DNA of 5,301 bases, from assembly GCA_012512055.1 (NCBI GenBank), contig JAAZEW010000307.1, positions 1-5,301 of the forward strand, read 5' to 3'. This stretch comes from Bacillota bacterium. GTDB lineage: Bacteria; Bacillota_G; SHA-98; UBA4971. Of this stretch, positions 1 through 5,301 are shown piece after piece; positions within the stretch are counted from its first letter, which is position 1; each line of letters opens with the position of its first letter. The translations under genes were made by a program, and so were the position numbers. The notes under the pieces were generated by a model. It had not been told where the DNA came from and did no database searches. It saw nothing but the letters and a program-made list of their open reading frames with translations.

Positions 1-477
1 AACCTGATCAACCAACTTGCAGATGAAGCCAAGAAGGCCGCACGCTATCTCATCCCTCCTCCATCACAAAAAGCGTTCGAACTTGCCAGGATTGCGACGC
101 CGTCATTCGATACTGACGACGGAGAAGCTCAGAAGTATTTCCATGCACGAACACGACTGGACGACGACTCGCATCGTATATTGGTGCTGGAAAGCAACGC
201 CTTTGAGAGTGAATTGTCATCCCAAAAGCCACCGAAGCGGGACATCATGAGAGCTCTACTCGAACATGGCGTTAACGTTCCTGCATGGTGGTTTGAAGGG
301 TCACGTGCATCCTCCGGATACTCGGAATATGAAGAAGCGCCGAAGTGGCTACCTGGAGTGAAGATTCTGCGAACACAGGGAGGTGAGTGGAAGGGAGTGA
401 ATCAGAAAGGAGACGAATTCTCAATCGTCAACGACAGTGAACTTGGCCTGTTACGTAAAGATACTCAAAGGAGGTGA
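1..477 (+). CDS. cas3: Cas3 nuclease-helicase, C-terminal fragment (gene starts before the window)
   Basis: The reading frame is open from base 1 and ends at TGA 475-477, giving the last 158 residues of a larger protein. Cas3 is the HD nuclease plus SF2 helicase that Cascade recruits to unwind and degrade target DNA. Only the C-terminal accessory domain is visible, so the HD and helicase motifs cannot be checked. What can be seen is the TRL-type strand (fragment residues about 50-57, ARTRLDDDS) followed by a hydrophobic run (ILVLE). After that comes the segment LLEHGVNVPAWW (86-97), which matches the 'short helix, V-x-VP, W' pattern of Cas3 C-terminal domains, and then a final SELGLL. Its position directly before cas8e is the standard I-E order and is the main support for the call. 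The stop codon lies inside the cas8e Shine-Dalgarno sequence, so the two genes are probably translationally coupled. No frameshift is seen in the visible part. Confidence 0.87.
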   Translation, partial: NLINQLADEAKKAARYLIPPPSQKAFELARIATPSFDTDDGEAQKYFHARTRLDDDSHRILVLESNAFESELSSQKPPKRDIMRALLEHGVNVPAWWFEGSRASSGYSEYEEAPKWLPGVKILRTQGGEWKGVNQKGDEFSIVNDSELGLLRKDTQRR

Positions 478-478
478 T
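468..478 (+). promoter_or_regulatory. Ribosome binding site of cas8e (decides a TTG start)
   Basis: AAGGAGGTGAT is an 11-base perfect complement to the usual 16S rRNA 3' end. The GGAGG core ends at 474, 8 bases before TTG 483. A GTG at 474-476 lies inside this site and so cannot be the codon it serves. The cas3 stop TGA (475-477) is also embedded in it. Confidence 0.9.
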
Positions 479-482
479 TTGC

Positions 483-2069
483 TTGGCATCATTTAACCTA
501 CTCACTGAACCTTGGATTCCGGTACTACATAACTCAGGCCTCATTACGGAAGGAAGTATTCTAGAAGTCCTGGAGAATGCTCACAACCTTCTCTCGATAT
601 CGGATCCCTCACCTATAGTGGAACTTGGTCTGTATCGGCTCCTCACAGCATTTGTCATGGATGCATATGGCGTAAGTAATCTTGATGACCTTATATGCCT
701 GCTACAAGAGGAAGTCTTCAATTCAAATACAGTGCGTGGGTATGTAGAGGAAGCAGGGAGAAATAGATTCGACCTGTTCGACTCTGAAAGACCTTTCTAC
801 CAAGTAAACAAGGAAGAAGCGGAAAACCTTCAGGTTCAGTCGGTTGCCGCCCTGATGCGTCATCTACCGTCAGGCTCATTTGACACCCATTTCCACCACA
901 TAGCGGAAGAGGGACAGGAATGGAGTCCTGCAACATGCGCACGGGCACTTGCCTCGATTCCTGCCTTTATGACGGCTGGCGGTAGGGGCTATTCCCCAAG
1001 CATAAATGGCAACCCTCCATGGTATGTACTCGTTAGAGGGAAGAATCTGTTCCAGACAATCGTCCTTAATTGCTGTGGCTTGACTATCCTTGGAATGGAT
1101 GGCGACTCGCCTCCCGCTTGGCGAAATTCAACTCGAATTACCCCTGGAGCTGAGGCTGTCTGTCATTCACTTCTTGAAGGGCTCACATGGCAGCCCAGGC
1201 GAGTGCACTTGATCCCATCTGATGGAGGTATATGCACATATACGGGCCGTGACAGCCCGGTACTCGTGCGGAAGATGGGTTTCGGCCCCGGTCTCAAGTT
1301 TCGCGGCGAGTGGATAGACCCCCAGGTCGCGTACAGGATCACTAGTAATGGATCAAGTCCCCTCAGAGCTAGAGAAGATAGAGAGATATGGCGGGACGTC
1401 GGTCCTCTAATGCTGCTCCGAAAGGGGGACTATCAAAGCGAAAAGGGGAAAATCAGATTCTCACGCCCCATCGTTGTAGATCAATTCCTTATGCTACGAA
1501 GCGATCGAGTGATTCCACGAAATACGGCTCTTTCTGTAGAAGTCTATGGGATCCGCACTGATGGCAAAATGAAACTATTTGAATGGGCACAGGAGAAGTT
1601 GAGCCTGTCACCTCGAGTCGCAGAGGATCCTACCGCTGCCGCAGCCATTCAAAGCAACATGGACTTGGCAGAACTAATCGCATACATGCTAGGCTGGGCA
1701 ATCAAGATGGCTTATCCTAGGGAAGGCAAAGGGAACAAGAAGGCCTTTGAAACCCTGCAGTGGCGTGCTCAGAGGCAGTACTGGGCATTACTGAGACCTG
1801 TTTTTGAAAAGGACGTTGTGGGCGCAATTGCCCAAGGAGATGTTACGGACCCAGATTTTATTGAGAGTGTGAGATATGAGTGGGCATCATCACTTGTCCA
1901 ACAAGCAAAAGCCGTTTTCGATCGCACTACGGAGTCATTATATGCTGACGCTGAGGCAATGAAGCGGGTAGTAAATGCACGTAGATACTTGAGCGCGGCT
2001 TCGGCGTCCCGCCTAAAGCGTCTAAGAAATGATAAACAAGTTGAGGCTGAAGGAGGTGAGAAGAAGTGA
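483..2069 (+). CDS. cas8e: Cascade large subunit Cas8e (Cse1/CasA)
   Basis: This is the large subunit of the type I-E Cascade complex; in the family it recognises the PAM, starts target unwinding and recruits Cas3. The TTG start at 483 is preferred over the in-frame GTG at 474 because the Shine-Dalgarno sequence covers 474. The resulting N-terminus, MASFNLLTEPWIPV, also matches the family opening (E. coli MNLLIDNWIPV). The product is 528 residues, against about 500 in E. coli. Visible landmarks are FDLFDSERPFYQV (about 96-108), the probable L1 loop LPSGSFDTHFHH (about 130-143), the GGRGYS...VRGKNLFQTIVLN core, LTWQPRRVHL (about 233-243), and the PAM-wedge region YQSEKGKIR (317-325). A helical C-terminal domain follows (about residue 380 onward), ending in a charged tail. 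Cysteines that bind zinc in E. coli CasA appear mostly replaced (S148, T151, C251, then T254). The 3' end overlaps cse2 by 4 bases. Confidence 0.96.
   Translation: MASFNLLTEPWIPVLHNSGLITEGSILEVLENAHNLLSISDPSPIVELGLYRLLTAFVMDAYGVSNLDDLICLLQEEVFNSNTVRGYVEEAGRNRFDLFDSERPFYQVNKEEAENLQVQSVAALMRHLPSGSFDTHFHHIAEEGQEWSPATCARALASIPAFMTAGGRGYSPSINGNPPWYVLVRGKNLFQTIVLNCCGLTILGMDGDSPPAWRNSTRITPGAEAVCHSLLEGLTWQPRRVHLIPSDGGICTYTGRDSPVLVRKMGFGPGLKFRGEWIDPQVAYRITSNGSSPLRAREDREIWRDVGPLMLLRKGDYQSEKGKIRFSRPIVVDQFLMLRSDRVIPRNTALSVEVYGIRTDGKMKLFEWAQEKLSLSPRVAEDPTAAAAIQSNMDLAELIAYMLGWAIKMAYPREGKGNKKAFETLQWRAQRQYWALLRPVFEKDVVGAIAQGDVTDPDFIESVRYEWASSLVQQAKAVFDRTTESLYADAEAMKRVVNARRYLSAASASRLKRLRNDKQVEAEGGEKK
2050..2059 (+). 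promoter_or_regulatory. Ribosome binding site of cse2
   Basis: AAGGAGGTGA lies within the 3' end of cas8e. Its GGAGG core ends at 2056, 9 bases before GTG 2066. It supports the GTG start of cse2 and reinitiation at the GTGA overlap. Confidence 0.88.
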
Positions 2070-2629
2070 CCGACAGCAAGGCGCAAATCCAAGAGAGGAC
2101 TGTTCCAGACACTGTTCTATTGTTTATTCAAAGGATGGACAAGCTTGAAAGAGGAGATTTGGCTATACTGAAGCGAAATGCCGGCCAGACAATTGCGCAG
2201 TCCAGAAACGCGATGAGCCTATTTTATCGCATCTTGCCGCCACCAATCGCCGACTCGCCAAATGAGGAGATATACTTCCTTGTGGCTACCCTTATGCCAC
2301 ATAACAAGCACAAATTCAGAGGCAACTTTGGCATGACCATGAAAGCGGTTAAGAAGGCACGAGCCGGCAGCGAGGCTGTAGATCGTCGGATGGGGATTCT
2401 GCTGGACAGTGAGTTTGACCTTGTAGACAGGTTTCGCTATGGCGGAGGGGAAATGGCGTATAGACTGAGGCAATGTGTCAAGTTGGCTGCGTCAAATAAC
2501 ATCGGGGTAGACTGGGCGATTCTGCTGGACGATCTCATATGGTGGTCTCACCACGAGAGGCGTGTGAGAAAACGGTGGGCTAGATCATATTACGCAGAAT
2601 TGCGAACCAGCCAAGATGCTGATAGCTAA
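2066..2629 (+). CDS. cse2: Cascade small subunit Cse2 (CasB/Cas11e)
   Basis: Cse2 is the all-helical small subunit; two copies form the belly of Cascade and stabilise the R-loop and displaced strand. The start is GTG 2066, overlapping the cas8e TGA (2067-2069) and served by a near-perfect Shine-Dalgarno. The product is 187 residues, somewhat longer than the roughly 160 of E. coli CasB. Typical segments are LERGDLAILKRNAG (27-40), matching the family's 'L-x-RGDLA-x-L-R-R' helix, and the C-terminal block WAILLDDLIWWSHHERRVRKRWARSYY-like region (150-176), which matches the family's 'DW-x-x-LL-x-DL-x-x-W ... WA-R-x-YY' signature. The protein is rich in Arg and Lys, as expected for a nucleic-acid-contacting subunit. 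The position between cas8e and cas7e is canonical. No truncation or frameshift is seen. Confidence 0.94.
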   Translation: MTDSKAQIQERTVPDTVLLFIQRMDKLERGDLAILKRNAGQTIAQSRNAMSLFYRILPPPIADSPNEEIYFLVATLMPHNKHKFRGNFGMTMKAVKKARAGSEAVDRRMGILLDSEFDLVDRFRYGGGEMAYRLRQCVKLAASNNIGVDWAILLDDLIWWSHHERRVRKRWARSYYAELRTSQDADS

Positions 2630-2641
2630 CAGAATCATTAA

Positions 2642-2648
2642 GGGGGAG
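2642..2648 (+). promoter_or_regulatory. Ribosome binding site of cas7e
   Basis: GGGGGAG sits in the 26-base cse2-cas7e gap, ending 7 bases before ATG 2656. It is less complementary to 16S rRNA than the sites of cas8e, cse2 and cas6e, although it serves the most abundant Cascade subunit. Confidence 0.7.
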
Positions 2649-2655
2649 ATAGCTG

Positions 2656-3810
2656 ATGCTTATCGAGATCCACATGATTCAGAATCATGCACCATCTAAC
2701 CTCAATAGGGACGATACCGGAAGTCCCAAAGATTGCGTTTTTGGCGGAGTACGTAGATCGAGAATATCGAGCCAGTGCATAAAGCGAAGCATTCGCAAGT
2801 CTGAACTGTTCAGGGAAGAGCTTGACGGAATTGAGCTAGGTGTACGGACGAGGCAATTGCCTGATCTCGTCAGGAAAGCACTACTTAACCAAGGGTTTCC
2901 GGAAGATGTAGCCTCTGTAGCAGGCAAACGGGCGACGGGCTTCGGGACAAAAGACGGTAAAGAGCAGCCAGAGCTTGAGACCGCTCAAGTGATGTTTTTC
3001 TCGTCTTATGATATTCAAGCAGTAATAGATGTCCTTGCTGAGGCCGCCCAGGCAGCCGGCAGCGCAAGTGAACTGGAGAAAGTGAACGCAGCAGATCTTC
3101 AGAAGAAAGCCCAACTACGAGGATGGCGTCCAATAACAACCGATATTGCTCTCTTTGGACGGATGATAACGTCTAGAGCCTTTAGGGATGTAGAAGCGTC
3201 TATTCAGGTTGCTCATGCGCTATCCACTCACGAGATGGTTCAGGAGTGGGATTATTATACAGCCGTTGATGACCTTGCTGAATCCAGAGACGACGAAGAT
3301 GACTCAGGAGCTGCCATGATAGGTGACGTAGAATTCAACTCTGCGTGTTACTATAAGTATTTCAGTATTGACTTCCCTTCTTTAGTTAACAACTTGGCAG
3401 GACCTAGTCCTACTGAAACGGATCTAGCGGAAGCCTGTCATACTGCTGCAAAAACCTGCTGCGCGTTTCTGAGATCTGCGGCTCTCGTAACACCCACGGG
3501 AAAACAGAACACCTTCGCAGCACATCAATTGCCTGATGGAATCCTGATTGAGGTGAGACCTATCAACATACCAGTCAGCTATGCCAATGCCTTTGTTAAG
3601 CCAGTGGTAGTCCAACGCAACCTGGATCTTGTAGACGCCAGTTTGCAGGCGTTTGCTTCCCATGTAGATTTGCTTACTCACAAGTACTCACTGAAAGCCG
3701 CATCGCGCTTATGGTTTACGACTCGCCCGATAAACATCCCTGCAACACAACAGTGCGATACTTTCGACGATATGATCCGGGAGCTGGAAAGCGTTGTTGG
3801 ACTGAGGTGA
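2656..3810 (+). CDS. cas7e: Cascade backbone subunit Cas7e (Cse4/CasC)
   Basis: Cas7e is the RAMP-fold protein that polymerises (six copies in E. coli Cascade) along the crRNA spacer and forms the backbone of the complex. The 384-residue product begins with the highly conserved opening MLIEIHMIQNHAPSNLNRDD, then TGSPKDCVFGG and RISSQCIKRSIRKS. The latter segments carry the family's RNA-contacting basic residues. Further landmarks are GKRATGFGTKDGKE with ETAQVMFFS, ALFGRM (165-170), VAHALSTHEM, DYYTAVDDL (199-207), IGDVEFNSACYYKY, and TPTGKQNTFA (279-288). An acidic stretch follows DDL (ESRDDEDDSG); the length is slightly above that of E. coli CasC (363). ATG 2656 is chosen because it has a Shine-Dalgarno 7 bases upstream and gives the family N-terminus exactly. 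The gene is separated from cse2 by 26 bases and from cas5e by 6. Confidence 0.97.
   Translation: MLIEIHMIQNHAPSNLNRDDTGSPKDCVFGGVRRSRISSQCIKRSIRKSELFREELDGIELGVRTRQLPDLVRKALLNQGFPEDVASVAGKRATGFGTKDGKEQPELETAQVMFFSSYDIQAVIDVLAEAAQAAGSASELEKVNAADLQKKAQLRGWRPITTDIALFGRMITSRAFRDVEASIQVAHALSTHEMVQEWDYYTAVDDLAESRDDEDDSGAAMIGDVEFNSACYYKYFSIDFPSLVNNLAGPSPTETDLAEACHTAAKTCCAFLRSAALVTPTGKQNTFAAHQLPDGILIEVRPINIPVSYANAFVKPVVVQRNLDLVDASLQAFASHVDLLTHKYSLKAASRLWFTTRPINIPATQQCDTFDDMIRELESVVGLR
3804..3810 (+). promoter_or_regulatory. Ribosome binding site of cas5e, overlapping the cas7e stop
   Basis: GAGGTGA includes the cas7e TGA stop (3808-3810) and ends 6 bases before ATG 3817. It supports that start and coupling to cas7e translation. 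Confidence 0.75.
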
Positions 3811-3816
3811 AGCCCA

Positions 3817-4533
3817 ATGAAAAGACATGTACTCCTACTCATGAGAGTTGAAGGCCCTATTCAAGCGTGGGGTCTGCGGTCACGGTGGCACGTCCGCGAT
3901 TCAGGCGATGAGCCTACCAAGTCAGGGTTACTCGGCTTGCTTGGATGTGCATTAGGCTATCCAAGCAAAGACCCACGTCTTGAGGAACTGGATTCCCTGT
4001 TAAGCCTTGGTGTGCGAGTAGAATATCCAGGCACTCAAATGCTGGATTTTCAGACTGTCTCCGGTGTCATAGCTACAGCAACCGGCGGGTATAAAGGAAG
4101 TGAAGATGATCCAAGTACTATCGTGTCACCTCGAACCTACCTGCAGGACGCAGCATTTCTCGTAGTATTCGACGGGCCAAATGGACTACTGGAACAATGT
4201 GCGCAGGCTCTGCAATCACCCAAATGGCCAATCTATCTTGGCAGAAAGTCTTGTATCCCGACAAGACCCGTGTTTGAATGCCTAACCGATGAATATGAGT
4301 CTATCGAAGATGCCTTGAATAATCATCGGTGGAGTTGGGATGGAGTGGCTTCGCTTTCTGGAAAGCTACCCACACGATTGCGGTGTTCCGTAGATGACCC
4401 TGAAGGATGGGCTACGCGCGCAGATCGAATTAGGGTGAATCCCGCAAGGATGTATCAGCGGAGATCAGTTCGCACGTTTTGGACTGATTTCCCTAAGCAA
4501 AAGGAGGATGTCACGTGTACCTCTCAAGATTGA
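3817..4533 (+). CDS. cas5e: Cascade subunit Cas5e (CasD)
   Basis: Cas5e is the RAMP-family subunit that binds the 5' handle of the crRNA and caps that end of the Cas7e filament next to Cas8e. The product is 238 residues, a usual Cas5e length (E. coli CasD is 224). It shows the N-terminal signature EGPIQAWGLRSRWHVRDS (12-29) and then PTKSGLLGLLGCALG (33-47), the hallmark of the Cas5 family. Also seen are SPRTYLQDAAFLV (104-116) and LGRKSCIPTRPVF (141-153), both typical of the I-E branch, and a basic RRSVRTF near the C-terminus. ATG 3817 has a Shine-Dalgarno; starting at the later ATG 3841 would cut the first beta strand. The last five codons and the stop overlap the start of cas6e by 19 bases, and the upstream coding part contains the cas6e ribosome binding site. 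Confidence 0.96.
   Translation: MKRHVLLLMRVEGPIQAWGLRSRWHVRDSGDEPTKSGLLGLLGCALGYPSKDPRLEELDSLLSLGVRVEYPGTQMLDFQTVSGVIATATGGYKGSEDDPSTIVSPRTYLQDAAFLVVFDGPNGLLEQCAQALQSPKWPIYLGRKSCIPTRPVFECLTDEYESIEDALNNHRWSWDGVASLSGKLPTRLRCSVDDPEGWATRADRIRVNPARMYQRRSVRTFWTDFPKQKEDVTCTSQD
4501..4507 (+). promoter_or_regulatory. Ribosome binding site of cas6e (decides a GTG start)
   Basis: AAGGAGG lies inside the 3' end of cas5e, 7 bases before GTG 4515. It supports the GTG start, which yields the family N-terminus MYLSRLILDPRSR. Confidence 0.9.
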
Positions 4534-5249
4534 TTCTAGACCCAAGAAGTCGTGACGTCCGCCGGGATCTGGCTGACTGTCACAGCATGCACAGAACATT
4601 AATGATGTCCTTTCCTAACAGTAGAGGACATCATGTCAGTCCAAGAGCTCATTATGGATTACTGTTTCGAGTGGAATTTGACAAGCGTACACAGTTACCG
4701 ATTATCTATGCCCATTCACGCAAGAAGCCTGACTGGACGCTGTTGCCCGAAGGCTACCTCGCGACCGATCCAGCAAGACGCGAAAATCCTGCCTGTAAAG
4801 ATGTAGACCACGCATACTCGGCCATTTACGAAGGACAAATGTTGGCATTCACTCTGAAGGCAAACCCTACGCGAAAGATCGGAACAACATTGAAGACGGA
4901 ACGGCTCAGTGACACGCCCAAATCCAATGGTAGGAGGGTTTATCTGGCTCGCGAAGATGAACAACTGGAGTGGCTTACCCGAAAAGGAGAGCAGCATGGG
5001 TTCCGAATACTTGCAGCAGGGTTCAGTAGTCAGGTCCTTGATGCTACAGTAGATAGCCAAGGAATAGTGCGCGGACGCAAGCAGATTGGGGATGAGAAGA
5101 GCTTTGCGGAGCTGACCTTCCGTGGCTGCACATTTCGAGGACGATTACAGGTCACCGACAAATGCAAGTTCATTGACGCCCTCGCAACTGGCATTGGTAG
5201 TGGTAAATCCTTCGGATTTGGTATGCTCTCAATTGCACCGGCTAGATAA
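4515..5249 (+). CDS. cas6e: CRISPR pre-crRNA endoribonuclease Cas6e (Cse3/CasE)
   Basis: Cas6e is the metal-independent RNase that cuts pre-crRNA at the base of each repeat hairpin and remains on the 3' hairpin as a Cascade subunit. The product is 244 residues with two ferredoxin-like (RAMP) halves. The N-terminus MYLSRLILDPRSRDVRRDLAD is strongly family-typical. His26 aligns with the catalytic His of T. thermophilus Cse3 (H26) and E. coli CasE (H20). The Tyr found three residues earlier in both is His23 here. LKANPTRKI (114-122) matches the 'R-A-N-P' strand. The C-terminal glycine-rich loop GIGSGKSFGFG (226-236), followed by MLSIAP, is the RAMP G-loop that contacts RNA. The GTG start is fixed by the Shine-Dalgarno at 4501-4507 and overlaps cas5e by 19 bases. 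A perfect inverted repeat lies in codons 30-40. Confidence 0.96.
   Translation: MYLSRLILDPRSRDVRRDLADCHSMHRTLMMSFPNSRGHHVSPRAHYGLLFRVEFDKRTQLPIIYAHSRKKPDWTLLPEGYLATDPARRENPACKDVDHAYSAIYEGQMLAFTLKANPTRKIGTTLKTERLSDTPKSNGRRVYLAREDEQLEWLTRKGEQHGFRILAAGFSSQVLDATVDSQGIVRGRKQIGDEKSFAELTFRGCTFRGRLQVTDKCKFIDALATGIGSGKSFGFGMLSIAPAR
4602..4634 (+). repeat. Inverted repeat (possible mRNA hairpin) inside the start of cas6e
   Basis: ATGATGTCCT (4602-4611) and AGGACATCAT (4625-4634) are perfect reverse complements. In RNA the stem can extend inward by a U-G pair (4612/4624) and a U-A pair (4613/4623), giving 12 pairs around a 9-base loop (4614-4622). It encodes residues 30-40 of Cas6e (MMSFPNSRGHH), just after the catalytic His. 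The sequence does not resemble the GC-rich hairpin of typical I-E repeats. A function is unproven; it may be chance. Confidence 0.6.
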
Positions 5250-5301
5250 TCAGATACCTAGGGGATACCTACTAGACCGGGAAAGGTTGATTGAACTGGA
5301 A
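5250..5301 (+). other. Tail after cas6e; no assignable gene, terminator or CRISPR repeat
   Basis: These 52 bases follow the cas6e TAA (5247-5249). They contain GATACCTA twice at an 11-base spacing (5253-5260 and 5264-5271). One frame stays open to the edge and reads QIPRGYLLDRERLIELE from 5251. It has no ATG or convincing ribosome binding site and does not match the Cas1e N-terminus that usually comes next. TTG codons at 5287 and 5291 follow a purine-rich GGGAAAGG and could be a start cut by the window edge, but the evidence is weak. No terminator-like hairpin with a T-run is seen. Confidence 0.4.

Noticed and set aside
17..250. Plus-strand open frame of 77 codons at the left edge
   Set aside because: It is out of frame with the cas3 C-terminal domain, which is continuous from base 1 and has family-like sequence.
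1819..1834. Short hairpin TGGGC-GCAATT-GCCCA in cas8e
   Set aside because: It has only five pairs, no T-run and lies within coding sequence; it is not a credible terminator.
1769..2092. Minus-strand open frame of 107 codons across the cas8e/cse2 junction
   Set aside because: It is antisense to two conserved genes and their overlap; its Ser/Ala-rich translation looks like antisense of helical coding sequence.
4353..4366. Small palindrome GCTTTCTGGAAAGC in cas5e
   Set aside because: It has a 6-bp stem with a 2-base loop, too short to form a stable hairpin as written, and is expected by chance.
4716..5060. Minus-strand open frame of 114 codons
   Set aside because: It lies entirely inside the well-supported cas6e, has no ribosome binding site that stands out and no recognisable protein features; it is a shadow frame.
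1..5301. A previously undescribed defence system
   Set aside because: All complete genes match the standard type I-E Cascade set in canonical order; no extra gene is inserted among them.
5250..5301. CRISPR repeat or rho-independent terminator after cas6e
   Set aside because: No GC-rich I-E repeat palindrome is present, and there is no stem followed by a T-run.

Overview
The window holds most of a type I-E (E. coli-like, Cascade) CRISPR-Cas operon, entirely on the plus strand. In order it contains the 3' end of cas3, then complete cas8e (casA/cse1), cse2 (casB/cas11), cas7e (casC), cas5e (casD) and cas6e (casE). The window ends 52 bases after the cas6e stop. There is no cas1, cas2, CRISPR repeat or leader inside it. 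The gene order is the canonical one, so this is a known system and not a new one.

The genes are packed as one transcription unit. The cas3 stop lies inside the cas8e ribosome binding site. The cas8e/cse2 junction is a 4-base GTGA overlap, cse2/cas7e are 26 bases apart, cas7e/cas5e are 6 bases apart, and cas5e/cas6e overlap by 19 bases. No internal promoter or terminator is evident. Each gene has its own Shine-Dalgarno (SD) sequence. Those of cas8e, cse2 and cas6e are close to perfect anti-SD matches, and they drive non-ATG starts (TTG, GTG, GTG).

How the genes work together follows from the family. Cas6e cleaves the repeat hairpins of the pre-crRNA and stays bound at the 3' end. Cas5e caps the 5' handle. 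Several Cas7e copies coat the spacer, and a Cse2 pair runs along the belly. Cas8e reads the PAM and recruits Cas3, a nuclease-helicase that degrades the DNA.

The G+C content looks close to half. Strong AAGGAGGTGA-type SDs, frequent GTG/TTG starts and tight overlaps suggest a moderate-GC Gram-positive bacterium, perhaps Bacillota. This is inference; nothing in the window fixes the taxon.

Points worth a second look: a perfect 10-bp inverted repeat just inside cas6e, extendable to 12 pairs in RNA; His in place of the usual Tyr beside the catalytic His of Cas6e; apparent loss of the zinc-binding cysteines and a Lys at the PAM-wedge Gln position in Cas8e (hand alignment to E. coli); the TTG start of cas8e; and an unexplained short tail after cas6e with a tandem 8-bp repeat and an open frame running off the edge.
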